From contig NZ_CP053942.1 of NCBI RefSeq assembly GCF_013267195.1, positions 1-64,000 of the forward strand: DNA of 64,000 nucleotides, given 5' to 3'. The DNA comes from Halorubrum salinarum. GTDB lineage: Archaea; Halobacteriota; Halobacteria; Halobacteriales; Haloferacaceae. The position numbers and the translations under genes are program-made. Below are positions 50,752-59,602 of this stretch, one piece after another (within the stretch, counting starts at the first letter, position 1; each line of letters opens with the position of its first letter). Under the pieces are notes generated by a model that was not told the DNA's origin, did no database searches, and saw only the letters and a list, made by a program, of their open reading frames with translations.

Positions 50752-51492
50752 ATGGACGCGTCCACCTTCGTCGGTCCGAGCGGTCGAAGCGTGACGGCGG
50801 TCACAGCCGATGAGATGCGGGACATCGACCGCGTTGTCGTCGAAGAGATCGGCCTCGATCTCCGGCGGATGATGGAACACGCCGGTCGCGGGCTCGCAGA
50901 GGCCGTTCTCCGTGTCCGATCGAACGGCCGGAGCGACGTTCCTATCTCGGTACTCGCCGGTAACGGGGGTAACGGCGGCGGCGGCCTCGCCTGTGCCCGA
51001 CACCTCGCGAATAGGGATGTTCCGGTCCGAATCGTTCTCGACCGCGCACCGAGCGAAGTCAGCGGCGTCACCGCGGAACAACTGCGAATACTGGAAGCGA
51101 TGGACGTAACGATTGAATCGCCCGACTGCGATACGGACACCTACACGGCGCTCGACGATCTCGTCGTCGATTCGCTGATCGGCTACGGACTGACCGGGGC
51201 GCCCCGCGGCGCCGCGGCAGAACTGATCGAAACCGTCGACGGCGCGGCGGAAACAATCGTGTCGCTCGACGTTCCCTCCGGCACAAACGCGACGACCGGA
51301 GAGGCGCCCGGGGTCGCGGTCGAAGCGGACCTCACCGCCACCCTCGCGCTACCGAAGACGGGGCTCGCGACGGTCGGCGGCGATCTCCGGCTCGTCGATC
51401 TCTCGATTCCGCAAGTAGTGTACGACCGCCTCGAGATCGAGTACTGTAACCCGTTCGGTGGCGGGTTCGCCGTCCCGCTATCGACGAGGTGA
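50752..51492 (+). CDS. NAD(P)H-hydrate epimerase (YjeF N-terminal family)
   Basis: A 246-residue protein that interconverts R and S forms of NAD(P)HX for repair. Features are TADEMRDIDRVVVEEIGLDLRRMMEHAGRGLAEAV, the Rossmann-like loop VLAGNGGNGGGGLACARHLANR, DLVVDSLIGYGLTGAPRG with the catalytic Asp region, and SLDVPSGTNATTGEAPG. The C-terminal dehydratase domain that is often fused in archaea is absent. The ATG at 50752 gives MDASTFVGPSG. It stands alone, in good distance from both neighbours. Confidence 0.9.
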   Translation: MDASTFVGPSGRSVTAVTADEMRDIDRVVVEEIGLDLRRMMEHAGRGLAEAVLRVRSNGRSDVPISVLAGNGGNGGGGLACARHLANRDVPVRIVLDRAPSEVSGVTAEQLRILEAMDVTIESPDCDTDTYTALDDLVVDSLIGYGLTGAPRGAAAELIETVDGAAETIVSLDVPSGTNATTGEAPGVAVEADLTATLALPKTGLATVGGDLRLVDLSIPQVVYDRLEIEYCNPFGGGFAVPLSTR

Positions 51493-51515
51493 CACGAGGA
51501 GCGTGCGGTACGAAC

Positions 51516-51929
51516 CTACTCGTCCGCCATCTCGTACGCCAGTCGGTGCGGCATCAGCGCCAGCGTCCGGACGATCGCCGCGAGCGCGACGAAGATCCCG
51601 ACGAGGACGTGCGCGACGCCGCCGAGCTTCAGCCACAACAGCACGGATGGGAACGAGTGGATCGTCGCGAGCTGCGAATTCAGGGCGGTCTCGCCCGCCC
51701 GGTCCGCGCCGCCGCCGGCGAGGCTCCACCCGGTGTGCGTGGCGAAGTACTCCTCCAACAGTGGGTGGAACGCGGTGATCTCCACGAAGAGCGCGAACCC
51801 GACCAACAGGTAGCCGACGGCGGCGAACGCAGCCCCGATCTTGAGCATGCGCTTGATCCCGGCCATCGTCGATTCCATCTCGGCGGTCGTGAGCGGCTCC
51901 AACGCGGCCGCTTCGGTCTCGGCTGCCAT
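51516..51929 (-). CDS. Small integral membrane protein
   Basis: A 137-residue protein with three hydrophobic helices: LKIGAAFAAVGYLLVGFALFVEIT, SFPSVLLWLKLGGVAHVLVGIFVALAAIV joined, and a C-terminal ALMPHRLAYEMADE tail. I do not recognise a family. The second helix pair has a conserved-looking HVLVG. It is convergent with the epimerase gene (24 bp) and divergent from the Rieske fusion gene. Confidence 0.6.
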   Translation of the reverse strand: MAAETEAAALEPLTTAEMESTMAGIKRMLKIGAAFAAVGYLLVGFALFVEITAFHPLLEEYFATHTGWSLAGGGADRAGETALNSQLATIHSFPSVLLWLKLGGVAHVLVGIFVALAAIVRTLALMPHRLAYEMADE

Positions 51930-52190
51930 ACCCTCCACGACGCGACACCGCATATAAACGCTCGCTGAGGGGCATGTGACCCGGTTACGTTCGTGTGACT
52001 TCTTTTCACGGTACTTGACTGTCGACCGGCCACGGACCGACGTTCGACGGGGCGGTTACGTCACGCTCACCGGAGCGTTATACTCTGCGAGCCGGTGGGT
52101 ACGGTCGTCAATGGCGCCAGTGATCGGCGACGCGAAGCGCGGCACGAGCGGCGACGGACGCACGGGCCTGACGGAGGAGCGACGGGCCCG

Positions 52191-53882
52191 ATGAGCGCCG
52201 AGAGCGCACGCGATCCCGAGCGGGTCGCGACGTGGAGCGACCTCGGAGACCGGGAGCCCACCCACGCCCGGGCGGCCGGCGTCGACCTCGTGGTCGTCCG
52301 GTACGACGGCGAGGTGTCGGTGCTGTACGGCCGGTGTCTCCACCGGGGCGTGCTCCTCGGCGACGGGCACGTCGAGGGCGAGGACCTCATCTGCGGCGTC
52401 CACGGCTGGGACTACCGGTACGACACCGGGATCAGCGAGTACGACAACTCAGAGCGGTTAGAGAAGTTCCCGGCGTGGGTCGAGGCCGACGGCGACGGCG
52501 AGGCGGCGGTGTACGTCGACGCGGCGGCGGTCGCCGAGTGGGCCGCCGACCACCCGGAGCCGTACGACCTCCCGGACGACGCCGACGGGGCGGACGACGT
52601 GGACGCTGCGGTGAACCCCGAGTTCTACGGCGAACCGGAAGGGGAGACGGAGCCGCACACGCACTACATCCAGAAGCTCGCCCGCGAGGGACCCGAGGGG
52701 ATCGGCGAGCACGGAAGCGTCTCTGCGATGGGCGTCCCGCGGACGGAACTCCCGAGCTGGGACGACCTCCAGATCCTCACGGCCCAGCTCGACCGGACTC
52801 CCCTCGACGACGAGGCGCCGGTCGACTCCGGACTCGTGATCGGCCCGAACGCGAAGAACCCACTCGAACTGGAGATCCCGGTGTTCGTCAGCGACATGAG
52901 CTTCGGCGCCCTGAGCGAGGAGGCGAAGGTCGCGATCTCGAAGGGCGCGGACGCGGCCGGGACAGGGGTCTGCTCCGGAGAGGGCGGCATGCTCCCCGAA
53001 GAGCAGGCGGTCAACTCGCGGTACTTCTACGAGTACGCCACCGGGAAGTTCGGCTGGGACATCGAGAAGGTCGCGGACGTACAGGCGTTCCATTTCAAGA
53101 CCGGACAGGGCGCGAAGACCGGTACCGGCGGCCACCTCCCGGGCGAGAAGGTCCAAGGAAAGATCGCGGAGGTTCGGGATCTCGAACCGGGCACCGACGC
53201 CGTCAGCCCCGCACGGTTCGACGACTTAGAGACCCCAGACGACTTCGCGGCGATGGCCGACCGCGTCCGCGAGGTCGGCGGCGGCATCCCCGTCGGGTTC
53301 AAGCTCTCGGCGCAGCACGTCGAGGACGATATCGACTTCGCCCTGGAGGCGGGGGCGGACTACCTGATACTCGACGGGCGAGGCGGCGGAACGGGCGCGG
53401 CGCCGGACGTGTTCAAGAACAACATCTCGGTGCCGACGATCGCGGCGATTCCGCGGGCGCGTCGCCACCTCGACGCGCGCGACGCGGACGACGTGACGCT
53501 GATCGCGACCGGGGGGCTCCGCACCGAGTCGGACTTCATCAAGGCGCTGGCGCTCGGCGCCGACGGCGTCGCGGTCGCGAACGCCGCAATGCAGGCGATT
53601 GGCTGTCTCGGAATGCGCGCCTGTGACTCGAACAACTGCCCGGTCGGGATCGCGACACAAAAAGAGGGGCTTCGCGACCGGCTCGTGATCGACTCGGCCG
53701 CCCAGGGGCTCGCCAATTACTTCGCCGCGACAGTGAAACTAATGAAAGTGATGGCCCGCGCCTGCGGTCACGACGCGCTGACCGAGTTCGGGCGTCGCGA
53801 CCTGACGACGTGGAAGCGGGACATCGCCGACCTCACCGGCGTCGAGTACGGGGGCGTGGGCGCGGCGGGACAGAGGCGGTGA
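52191..53882 (+). CDS. Rieske [2Fe-2S] / glutamate-synthase-type FMN protein fusion
   Basis: A 563-residue protein. Residues 8-100 are a Rieske ferredoxin domain: GRCLHRG and CGVHGWDY give C49-x-H51 and C68-x-x-H71 as cluster ligands. After an acidic linker comes the FMN-binding GltB central domain (about residues 185-540): VFVSDMSFGALSEEAKVAISKGA, TGQGAKTGTGGHLPGEKV, LDGRGGGTGAAPDVFKN, and the [3Fe-4S] Cys set GCLGMRACDSNNCPVG. It lacks the amidotransferase domain, as archaeal short GltB-like proteins do. The Rieske part could bring electrons straight to the FMN site. It may make glutamate or do another FMN reaction. The ATG at 52191 gives MSAESARDP. Confidence 0.88.
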   Translation: MSAESARDPERVATWSDLGDREPTHARAAGVDLVVVRYDGEVSVLYGRCLHRGVLLGDGHVEGEDLICGVHGWDYRYDTGISEYDNSERLEKFPAWVEADGDGEAAVYVDAAAVAEWAADHPEPYDLPDDADGADDVDAAVNPEFYGEPEGETEPHTHYIQKLAREGPEGIGEHGSVSAMGVPRTELPSWDDLQILTAQLDRTPLDDEAPVDSGLVIGPNAKNPLELEIPVFVSDMSFGALSEEAKVAISKGADAAGTGVCSGEGGMLPEEQAVNSRYFYEYATGKFGWDIEKVADVQAFHFKTGQGAKTGTGGHLPGEKVQGKIAEVRDLEPGTDAVSPARFDDLETPDDFAAMADRVREVGGGIPVGFKLSAQHVEDDIDFALEAGADYLILDGRGGGTGAAPDVFKNNISVPTIAAIPRARRHLDARDADDVTLIATGGLRTESDFIKALALGADGVAVANAAMQAIGCLGMRACDSNNCPVGIATQKEGLRDRLVIDSAAQGLANYFAATVKLMKVMARACGHDALTEFGRRDLTTWKRDIADLTGVEYGGVGAAGQRR

Positions 53883-53948
53883 GCGACGGAACGTCGGCGG
53901 TGAACGGTGGGCTCGACAGAGAGCACCTACTCAGCGGAGACCGGCAGC

Positions 53949-54923
53949 TCAGTCGAGCGAGTCGGGCCGGTGGAACGCGTTGGGGCCGTGGTCGTCTAGC
54001 CACGTGAACGCGTACAGTCGTCGCGTCGGTAGTCGTTCGAGTCGACGACCGTCCGCCGCAGCGCCAGTGGTCGGGTCCCACATCGTCCCGTCGCCGGAGA
54101 CGCCGCTGTCGATCATCTCGAAACGGTGACCGGGGTCCGCGTACCCGTGGATACTGTCATTCGTCGCGAAGGCGACGACGTCCTGCTCGCCGACCGTCGC
54201 TCGTGCGACGCCGCCGACCGCTCGGACTCGGGAGAACGCGAAGCCGAGTGCGTCGCCGTCGAATTCGACGCCCAACACGACGGTTTTCGGGTCGAGGTCC
54301 GTGGGACCGTCCCACCCCCGAGTGTCGGCCGCGCCTCGATGCGCGGCGAGCCCGAACCCCTCGCCCGCGGCGTACGCCTCGTACGGCGACTCGGCGTAGT
54401 CGATCGGGGCGGGCTCGTCGTCGTCGCTCGCCGCCTCGCTCTCTCCGCCCGGCGGGTCGAGGATGACGCCGTCCGGGTACGACTCGCGGAACTCCCGAGC
54501 AGAGAGCATTGCCGCCGGGCGGACGGCGAGCGATTCGCCCTCGAACGCGCCGGCGAGACACTCGCCGGTGGACTGTTTCCACTCGCTGCCGGTCTCCCGG
54601 TCGTACATCACGAGGTCGTCGTCCGCAAGCTTCCCGGACACGCCGAACTCGAGCGTCCGCCCCGCGTGACTCCGGTCGTACACGACCGCGCTTCCGCAGA
54701 GCGGACACCACGTGACGGCGATCGGATCGCCGCCGTCGCCGCTGTCGAGGGCGTCGTTGACGATCTCGTGGAACTGGAGGTACCGCACCGGATACGCTCG
54801 CGGCGGATCTGCGTCGGTCACGGCGATGACCGCGTCGTCGGCGTCTCCGTCGTACGCTCCGCTGAACCGAGGCTCGTCGACGCTCGGGATCGCGTCTCGG
54901 GGGAGGACTCGTCGGACGTTCAC
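53949..54923 (-). CDS. DUF3179-domain protein, cytoplasmic type (copy 3)
   Basis: A 324-residue protein, the same length as copy 1 and clearly its paralogue: RVLPRDAIPSVDEPRF, AYPVRYLQFHEIVND, TWCPLCGSAVVYD with C-P-x-C, EFGVSGKLADDDLVMYD and SEWKQSTGECLAGAFEG, and a C-terminal YAFTWLDDHGPNAFH. No signal peptide. It is not coupled to a regulator here and lies between the Rieske fusion and the cupin gene, convergent with the first. GC content is higher than in copy 1, so it may be the resident copy and copy 1 an acquired one. Confidence 0.85.
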   Translation of the reverse strand: MNVRRVLPRDAIPSVDEPRFSGAYDGDADDAVIAVTDADPPRAYPVRYLQFHEIVNDALDSGDGGDPIAVTWCPLCGSAVVYDRSHAGRTLEFGVSGKLADDDLVMYDRETGSEWKQSTGECLAGAFEGESLAVRPAAMLSAREFRESYPDGVILDPPGGESEAASDDDEPAPIDYAESPYEAYAAGEGFGLAAHRGAADTRGWDGPTDLDPKTVVLGVEFDGDALGFAFSRVRAVGGVARATVGEQDVVAFATNDSIHGYADPGHRFEMIDSGVSGDGTMWDPTTGAAADGRRLERLPTRRLYAFTWLDDHGPNAFHRPDSLD

Positions 54924-55026
54924 GTCGGCGACTGGCGTTCGTCTAATATAATTCGGTCGTCCGCGGATTGGGTCCGCCGCCGCACAGCGCCGCGCTGTTT
55001 ATTCGATTGGCCCTGGACAGGCAGGT

Positions 55027-55545
55027 ATGAAACGCGTCCGCGTCGACGACGTGGAGAACTCGCTCCAGCCGGCCGCGGTGATGCGACCGCTCACCGACGC
55101 GCTCGGGCTGACGGACATGGCCGTGAACTACTACGAGCTCGACCCGGGCGACAGCTTCGCATTCGCGTACCACAGCCACGAAGTCCAAGAGGAGGCGTTC
55201 TACGTTGTTTCTGGCACCGCGACATTCGAGACCGAGGAGGGTCCGGTCGAGGTGGGCGAAAACGAGGTCGTGCGGTTCGACCGCGGCGAACTCCAACGCG
55301 GCTGGAACCGGGGCGAAGAGCCGGTCCGCGCACTCGCGCTCGGCGCTCCGTTGGAGTACGGCGAGATGCCGCGGCTCCGGTACTGTCCCGACTGCGACGC
55401 CGATCGGGACAGCGAGTTCGACCGCGTCACCGAACCGGGCGACGGCGAGGCGACGGGCCGCGAGGCCGTCGTCACCCGGTGCGCCGAGTGCGGGACCGAG
55501 ACGGGGCGCTGGTACCGCGGATCGATGGACGGAGAGGTGCCGTGA
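55027..55545 (+). CDS. Cupin-domain protein with C-terminal zinc knuckles
   Basis: A 172-residue protein. The cupin barrel is seen as ELDPGDSFAFAYHSHEVQEEAFYVVSGTATFETEEGPVEVGENEVVRFDRGELQRGWNRGEE, with the His-x-His and Glu metal ligands of motif 1. The C-terminus has C-P-D-C (YCPDCDAD) and C-A-E-C (RCAECGTE), a four-Cys zinc ribbon. Its substrate is unknown. It stands just before the M20 peptidase (4 bp gap) and likely forms an operon with it. Confidence 0.85.
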   Translation: MKRVRVDDVENSLQPAAVMRPLTDALGLTDMAVNYYELDPGDSFAFAYHSHEVQEEAFYVVSGTATFETEEGPVEVGENEVVRFDRGELQRGWNRGEEPVRALALGAPLEYGEMPRLRYCPDCDADRDSEFDRVTEPGDGEATGREAVVTRCAECGTETGRWYRGSMDGEVP

Positions 55546-55549
55546 GTCG

Positions 55550-56836
55550 ATGACGCGGCAACGTCTTCCGGACTCTGTCGAGAGGTTCCTCGCCGCGAAC
55601 CGGGAGGCGCTCGTCTCCTCCGCGGAGACGCTCCTAAGCCACGACACCGCCAATCCGCCGGGCCACACCGCGGCGCCGGTCTCGTGGATCGGGTCGCGGC
55701 TGGAGGCGGCCGGCGTCGAGCCAGAGCTGATCGCGGTAGACCCGGAGAAGCCAAACCTCGTCGCGACGCTGCCCGGCACCGCCGAGCGGACGCTGTGTTT
55801 CGTCGGCCACCTCGACACGGTCCCGTTCGACGAGACGGAGTGGTCGCGTGACCCGCTCGGCGAGCGCGACGGCGACCGACTCTACGGACGGGGCGCGACG
55901 GATATGAAAGGCGCCGTCGCCGCCATGGTTCATGTTGCGCTCGCGTACGCGGAGTCCGACTCGGCGCCGCCGGTCGACCTACGGTTTGCGTTCGTGAGCG
56001 ACGAGGAGACCGGCGGCGACGCCGGCCTGCCGAGCGTCAGAGAGGCGATCGAGTTCGCACCCGATGCCTGCGTCATTGGGGAGACCACCTCGCGGGACAG
56101 CCGCTGCGCGGTGTCGATCGCGGACCGCGGCGCCATCTGGCTGACGTTAGAGGCGACCGGGGAGGCCGCACACGGCTCGCGGCCGATGCTCGGTATCAAC
56201 GCTATCGACCGACTGACGGCCGCGATCGACCGGCTCAAACGAGAGTTCGGAACCCGAGAGCTGGATGTCGACCCAGAGATGGAGCCCATCGTCGAAGAGT
56301 CGGTCGGCTTCCACGAGGAGGAGCTAAACGCCGAGACCGTCCGCGATCTGTTCCGGTATCCGACGGTCAACCTCGGCGTGATCGAGGGCGGGAGCGCGGT
56401 TAACGCCGTCCCGGTGTCGGCGCGCGCAGAGATCGACATCCGACTGACCGCGACCGTCGAGACTCGCGACGCGCTCGGATCGATCCGGCGCTGTCTCGGT
56501 GGAATCGAGGGGATCTCAATCGCGGACGTCTCGTGGAGTCGCGGGAGCTACGAGCCAGTCGACTCGCCGCTGGTCGAAGCGAGTACGGCTGCGGCGGAGT
56601 CGGTCGTCGAGGGGCAGGTCTACCGGCGAAGCGCCACCGGCGGCGGCGACGCGAAGGATCTGCGCCACGACGGGATTCCGACCGTGGAGTTCGGCTTCGG
56701 AACGGACACCGCCCACGCGGTCGATGAATACACAACGGTTGACGCGCTTAACCGGAATGCCGAGGCGTACGCGCGGCTCGTCGGTGAGTTCGCGGCTCGG
56801 CTCGACGGCGGAGCCGTCGGGTCCGACGACCGCTGA
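55550..56836 (+). CDS. M20-family metallopeptidase, second copy
   Basis: A 428-residue zinc amidohydrolase. The motifs follow in order: GHLDTVPFDETEW with the His ligand, GRGATDMKGAVAAM with the bridging Asp, SDEETGGDAG with catalytic and metal Glu, then GEAAHGSRPMLGINA in the dimerisation domain and GTDTAHAVDEY with the late His. The ATG at 55550 overlaps the end of the cupin region by no bases (55545 stop). It belongs to the ArgE/DapE/CPG2 group; the substrate is not evident. It is convergent with the flavoprotein gene at 56843, six bases away. It is clearly different from 17495-18820. Confidence 0.88.
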   Translation: MTRQRLPDSVERFLAANREALVSSAETLLSHDTANPPGHTAAPVSWIGSRLEAAGVEPELIAVDPEKPNLVATLPGTAERTLCFVGHLDTVPFDETEWSRDPLGERDGDRLYGRGATDMKGAVAAMVHVALAYAESDSAPPVDLRFAFVSDEETGGDAGLPSVREAIEFAPDACVIGETTSRDSRCAVSIADRGAIWLTLEATGEAAHGSRPMLGINAIDRLTAAIDRLKREFGTRELDVDPEMEPIVEESVGFHEEELNAETVRDLFRYPTVNLGVIEGGSAVNAVPVSARAEIDIRLTATVETRDALGSIRRCLGGIEGISIADVSWSRGSYEPVDSPLVEASTAAAESVVEGQVYRRSATGGGDAKDLRHDGIPTVEFGFGTDTAHAVDEYTTVDALNRNAEAYARLVGEFAARLDGGAVGSDDR

Positions 56837-56842
56837 ATTCGG

Positions 56843-57871
56843 TCAGTCCCCGCCGTACGTGTGGAAGTCGACCGCCTGCTCGAGTAGCTCGTCCGGGATG
56901 CCGGGGACCTCCTCGTCGCGGACGGGACCCGCCTCCCGCAGCGCCTCGGGCGTTCGCGGGAACTCCCTGAGCGCGAAGTGGATCGAGATGCCAGCCTTCG
57001 CGCCGTCGGCAAGCGCGATCGGGAGCTGGTTGTGGCCCGGCGTCACGTCGCCGACAGCGTAGACGCCGTCGACCGATGTCTCGCCGTGATCGCCGACGTC
57101 GACGGTCCCGTCGTCGTTGAGATCGCAGCCGAGCTCGCGAGCCAGTCCGTTGTTGTACTCGGAGCCGTACATCGCGAACCCGCCCTTGTACTCCCGGGTC
57201 GTCCCGTCCTCGAACTCCAACGCCTTCAGCCAGCCGTCCTCGCCGTTCTGTACGCCGGAGACATCCGAACGGACCACGTCGATCGGGTGGTTCTCCAGCA
57301 TCTCCGCTGTGTCGTCGCTCCACTCTGGGTCATGGCCCCGCGTGAGGATGTCGACGTCGTCGGTGAAATTGAGCATGATCCCGGCCACGTGAGCGGTGCT
57401 CTCGGCGTGCCCCATCACGTACACCGGTTTGTCGACGAACATGTGGGCGTCGCAGTGCAGGCAGTAGTGGAGCCCTCGTCCCGTCCGCGGCAGCGGCGGA
57501 TCGGGGCGCACGTCGTTGAAGCCCGTCGCGAGGACGACCGCGTCAGTCTCGTACACCGCACTGTTGCCCTCCAGCGCGATGCGGTCGTCGTCGCTCGTGC
57601 GATTACACGACGCGATCACGTCGCGGTGGAGGTCGCAGCCGTACTCCTCTAGCTGCTCTTTTCCGACACCGAGTAGCTCGTTCCCGCTCGTTTCCTCTCG
57701 CGTGCCGATCAGGTTGTGGACCTCCTGCATCATTGCTGCGCGACCGCCGCCGCGGTCAACTAAAGCGGTCCGGTGACCTAATCGGGTGCTGTACAATGCC
57801 GCGGTCTGGCCGGCGGGACCTCCGCCGACGATGACCACGTCGTACGACTCCGTCGGTAGCTCCTCAGACAT
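56843..57871 (-). CDS. Thioredoxin-reductase-like FAD/NAD(P) oxidoreductase
   Basis: A 342-residue flavoprotein. The N-terminal FAD loop is VVIVGGGPAGQTAALYSTRLG, the redox-active pair HYCLHCDAHMF (C-x-x-C), the NADPH-domain region PVYVMGHAESTAHVAGIML, and the final FAD motif VDGVYAVGDVTPGHNQLPIALADGAKAG. The order (FAD, C-x-x-C, NADPH, FAD) is that of the TrxB family. The NADPH loop G-H-A-E-S-T differs from the usual GGGxSA, so the natural donor or partner may not be NADPH-thioredoxin. A thioredoxin gene lies at 59100. The ATG at 57871 gives MSEELPTESYD. Confidence 0.87.
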   Translation of the reverse strand: MSEELPTESYDVVIVGGGPAGQTAALYSTRLGHRTALVDRGGGRAAMMQEVHNLIGTREETSGNELLGVGKEQLEEYGCDLHRDVIASCNRTSDDDRIALEGNSAVYETDAVVLATGFNDVRPDPPLPRTGRGLHYCLHCDAHMFVDKPVYVMGHAESTAHVAGIMLNFTDDVDILTRGHDPEWSDDTAEMLENHPIDVVRSDVSGVQNGEDGWLKALEFEDGTTREYKGGFAMYGSEYNNGLARELGCDLNDDGTVDVGDHGETSVDGVYAVGDVTPGHNQLPIALADGAKAGISIHFALREFPRTPEALREAGPVRDEEVPGIPDELLEQAVDFHTYGGD

Positions 57872-57980
57872 ATGACACCCGTCTCGCGCGAGGAGCAAAA
57901 ACGTGCGTTGTTGCCGAACCGCACAGACGCCGACTATTTATAATCGGTCCACGCACTCTCCCGTTTGGTCGTCCGCCCCG

Positions 57981-58358
57981 CTAGTCCCGGTACGCGCAGT
58001 GGAAGCCGGCGGCGTGCCGGTAGAACGCCGGTATCACTGTTCCGCGTAGGTCGGCGTCGGGCTCGTCCGCAAACTCCACCTCTGCCCAGACGCGGGCGTC
58101 GTCTATCGCGGCCGCGACGTGCGGCGGGAGTTCGTATGCGCCAGTCGCAGTGAGGTATGCCCGCGTGAACGCGTCCGCGAGGCGGTCGAGGAACCGATCC
58201 GTCGGCTCGAACGCGTCCCGGTTGTCGGCGACCAGTCGGTAGTAGGTGCGCCGGATCAGTTCTGACCCGTCATCGATTCCGTGGTCGTCGAATGACCCCG
58301 TCGTCGTACAGTCGTTTGTCCCGTCGTCTCTGTTCGTGTGGTCTATGCTCTCGTCCAT
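57981..58358 (-). CDS. Conserved haloarchaeal small protein
   Basis: A 125-residue protein. The first 33 residues are a disordered Asp/Thr-rich tail; then SELIRRTYYRLVADNRDAFEPTDRFLDRLADAFTRAYLTATGAYELPPHVAAAIDDARVWAEVEF forms a helical domain, and a C-terminal VIPAFYRHAAGFHCAYRD. I remember similar short haloarchaeal proteins (DUF5809-like) without known function. The final H-C-A-Y-R-D may be a metal or ligand site. It stands alone. Confidence 0.6.
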   Translation of the reverse strand: MDESIDHTNRDDGTNDCTTTGSFDDHGIDDGSELIRRTYYRLVADNRDAFEPTDRFLDRLADAFTRAYLTATGAYELPPHVAAAIDDARVWAEVEFADEPDADLRGTVIPAFYRHAAGFHCAYRD

Positions 58359-58636
58359 ACGAATGAAGACGTGCGGTTACTATAAGTAACCATAACGGGC
58401 GTGTGCCTCCGTCGCACACGCGAGCCGATCTCATCCACGAAGCGTGTCACACACCGCTGGAAAGCCGTCGTCCCGGCCGTAATCCCGTGATAGATACGAG
58501 AAACTCGCTCGCACCGAGAACAACGTCGGCGAGCCGTCGCAGTTCATTGCCTCCCGGTCGAGAGAACCCCTGTGAGAGCGTGGGACCCTGTCAAGAATTG
58601 CTAACTTTTGTGAAGGAACCGTCCCGAGCCTGAACA

Positions 58637-59043
58637 ATGAGGCTTCGTGGCCGTAAGGTCTCGTTCTGGCTCCTGCTCCTGCTGTTCGGTGAGCTGACGG
58701 TTCGCGCGCTTGTCGGTGGCACAGCTCTACTGATAGTACCTTCTGGCGAACTTGTGGGGTTGCTGGGCCGCTCGACAACGCGCCGATCGAGAACTTCCTC
58801 CTTCCCAGTCTCGCGTTATTTTTGTTGTTCGGTGTAGTGTCGTCGATCGTCTGTTACGGGCTCTACACGCGGCGACGGTGGGCGCGGCCGGGAGCGATAG
58901 TCGTCGCGCTGGCGCTTCTCGTTTGGGTGGCCGTCGGGTTCTCCCGGCCGACAGTCTACCTGAACGTCGCGACTGCGGTCGGCGTCCTGGGAGTTGCTCT
59001 GTCCTCGGCGGTTCGTGCCGATCTGCGGAACGAGAGCGCGTAG
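58637..59043 (+). pseudogene. Four-helix membrane protein gene broken by a frameshift
   Basis: The first frame from ATG 58637 gives MRLRGRKVSFWLLLLLFGEL and two hydrophobic helices up to SGELVG (about 58760), then becomes Arg/Ser-rich. In a second frame the DNA right after reads GPLDNAPIENFLLPSLALFL, continuing through three more helices to RADLRNESA and a stop at 59043. Joined, the two give one plausible small membrane protein of about 135 residues. A one-base indel near 58755-58775 explains the break; a sequencing error cannot be ruled out. Confidence 0.6.
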
Positions 59044-59099
59044 GCCCTCCCGATCACTCTACTGCCGTCCGGCAGGAGCGGTCCGATACTCTCCCGCCC

Positions 59100-59444
59100 T
59101 CACTCCAACGCGGCCCGGATCTTGTCGGCGCCTGTGACGCCGACAAACCGCTCGACCTCCTCGCCGTCGCGGTAGACCGCGACCGTGGGGATCGACCGGA
59201 CGCCCGCCTCCGCGGCAAGCCCGTTGTGTTCGTCGGTGTCGACGCCGAGAACCGGCGCGTCGATCGTGCCGGACAGCTCCTCGAGGATAGGCGTCTGCTG
59301 CTTACAGGGGACACACCAGTCAGCGAAGTAGTCGACGACGACCTGGTCGTTTTCCGCGATCGCCTCGTTGAATGATTCGGTACTTTCCACGTCGATGATT
59401 CCGCCGACCGATGCGTCGTCGCCGGAAGCCGCGTCTGATGACAT
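59100..59444 (-). CDS. Thioredoxin
   Basis: A 114-residue thioredoxin. The active site is VVVDYFADWCVPCKQQTP, a W-C-V-P-C in place of the usual W-C-G-P-C, and the cis-Pro loop is VRSIPTVAVYRDGEEVERFVG. The ATG at 59444 (MSSDAASGDD) is chosen; one at 59471 would add nine residues. It reduces protein disulfides in the cytoplasm. The TrxB-like flavoprotein at 56843 may be its partner. It is divergent from the GH15 gene, and GGGTAA-type repeats lie between (59490-59506). Confidence 0.9.
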   Translation of the reverse strand: MSSDAASGDDASVGGIIDVESTESFNEAIAENDQVVVDYFADWCVPCKQQTPILEELSGTIDAPVLGVDTDEHNGLAAEAGVRSIPTVAVYRDGEEVERFVGVTGADKIRAALE

Positions 59445-59489
59445 ACTCGAACGGAGGGCTCGAAACGGCATATTCCTTCCCAAACCGCG

Positions 59490-59506
59490 GGGTAAGCGGG
59501 TTACCC
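59490..59506. promoter_or_regulatory. GGGTAA-N5-TTACCC inverted repeat
   Basis: A perfect 6-bp inverted repeat with a 5-bp spacer in the region between the divergent thioredoxin (start 59444) and GH15 (start 59603) genes. It resembles the GTAAC/GTTAC family sites at 26482 and 34928 but with the arms in the opposite order, so a shared regulator is less sure. Confidence 0.35.
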
Positions 59507-59602
59507 TCGGCTCACCGCGAGCCGAGCTCGTATTGTATGCCGAATGGTAACGTGGATACATTTTCGCATCGCACTTATTCGCTCATCCGCCGTCTTTCGG
59601 CC

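Noticed and set aside
49056-51140. A 694-codon minus-strand frame across the propeller, DsrE and epimerase genes
   Set aside because: It runs antisense to several well-supported genes, is low-complexity Arg/Val/Asp-rich, and has no domain. It is a high-GC artefact.
58431-58636. A possible transposase remnant before the frameshifted membrane gene
   Set aside because: Short frames exist on both strands but none shows DDE, HUH or RuvC motifs, and no terminal inverted repeats are seen.
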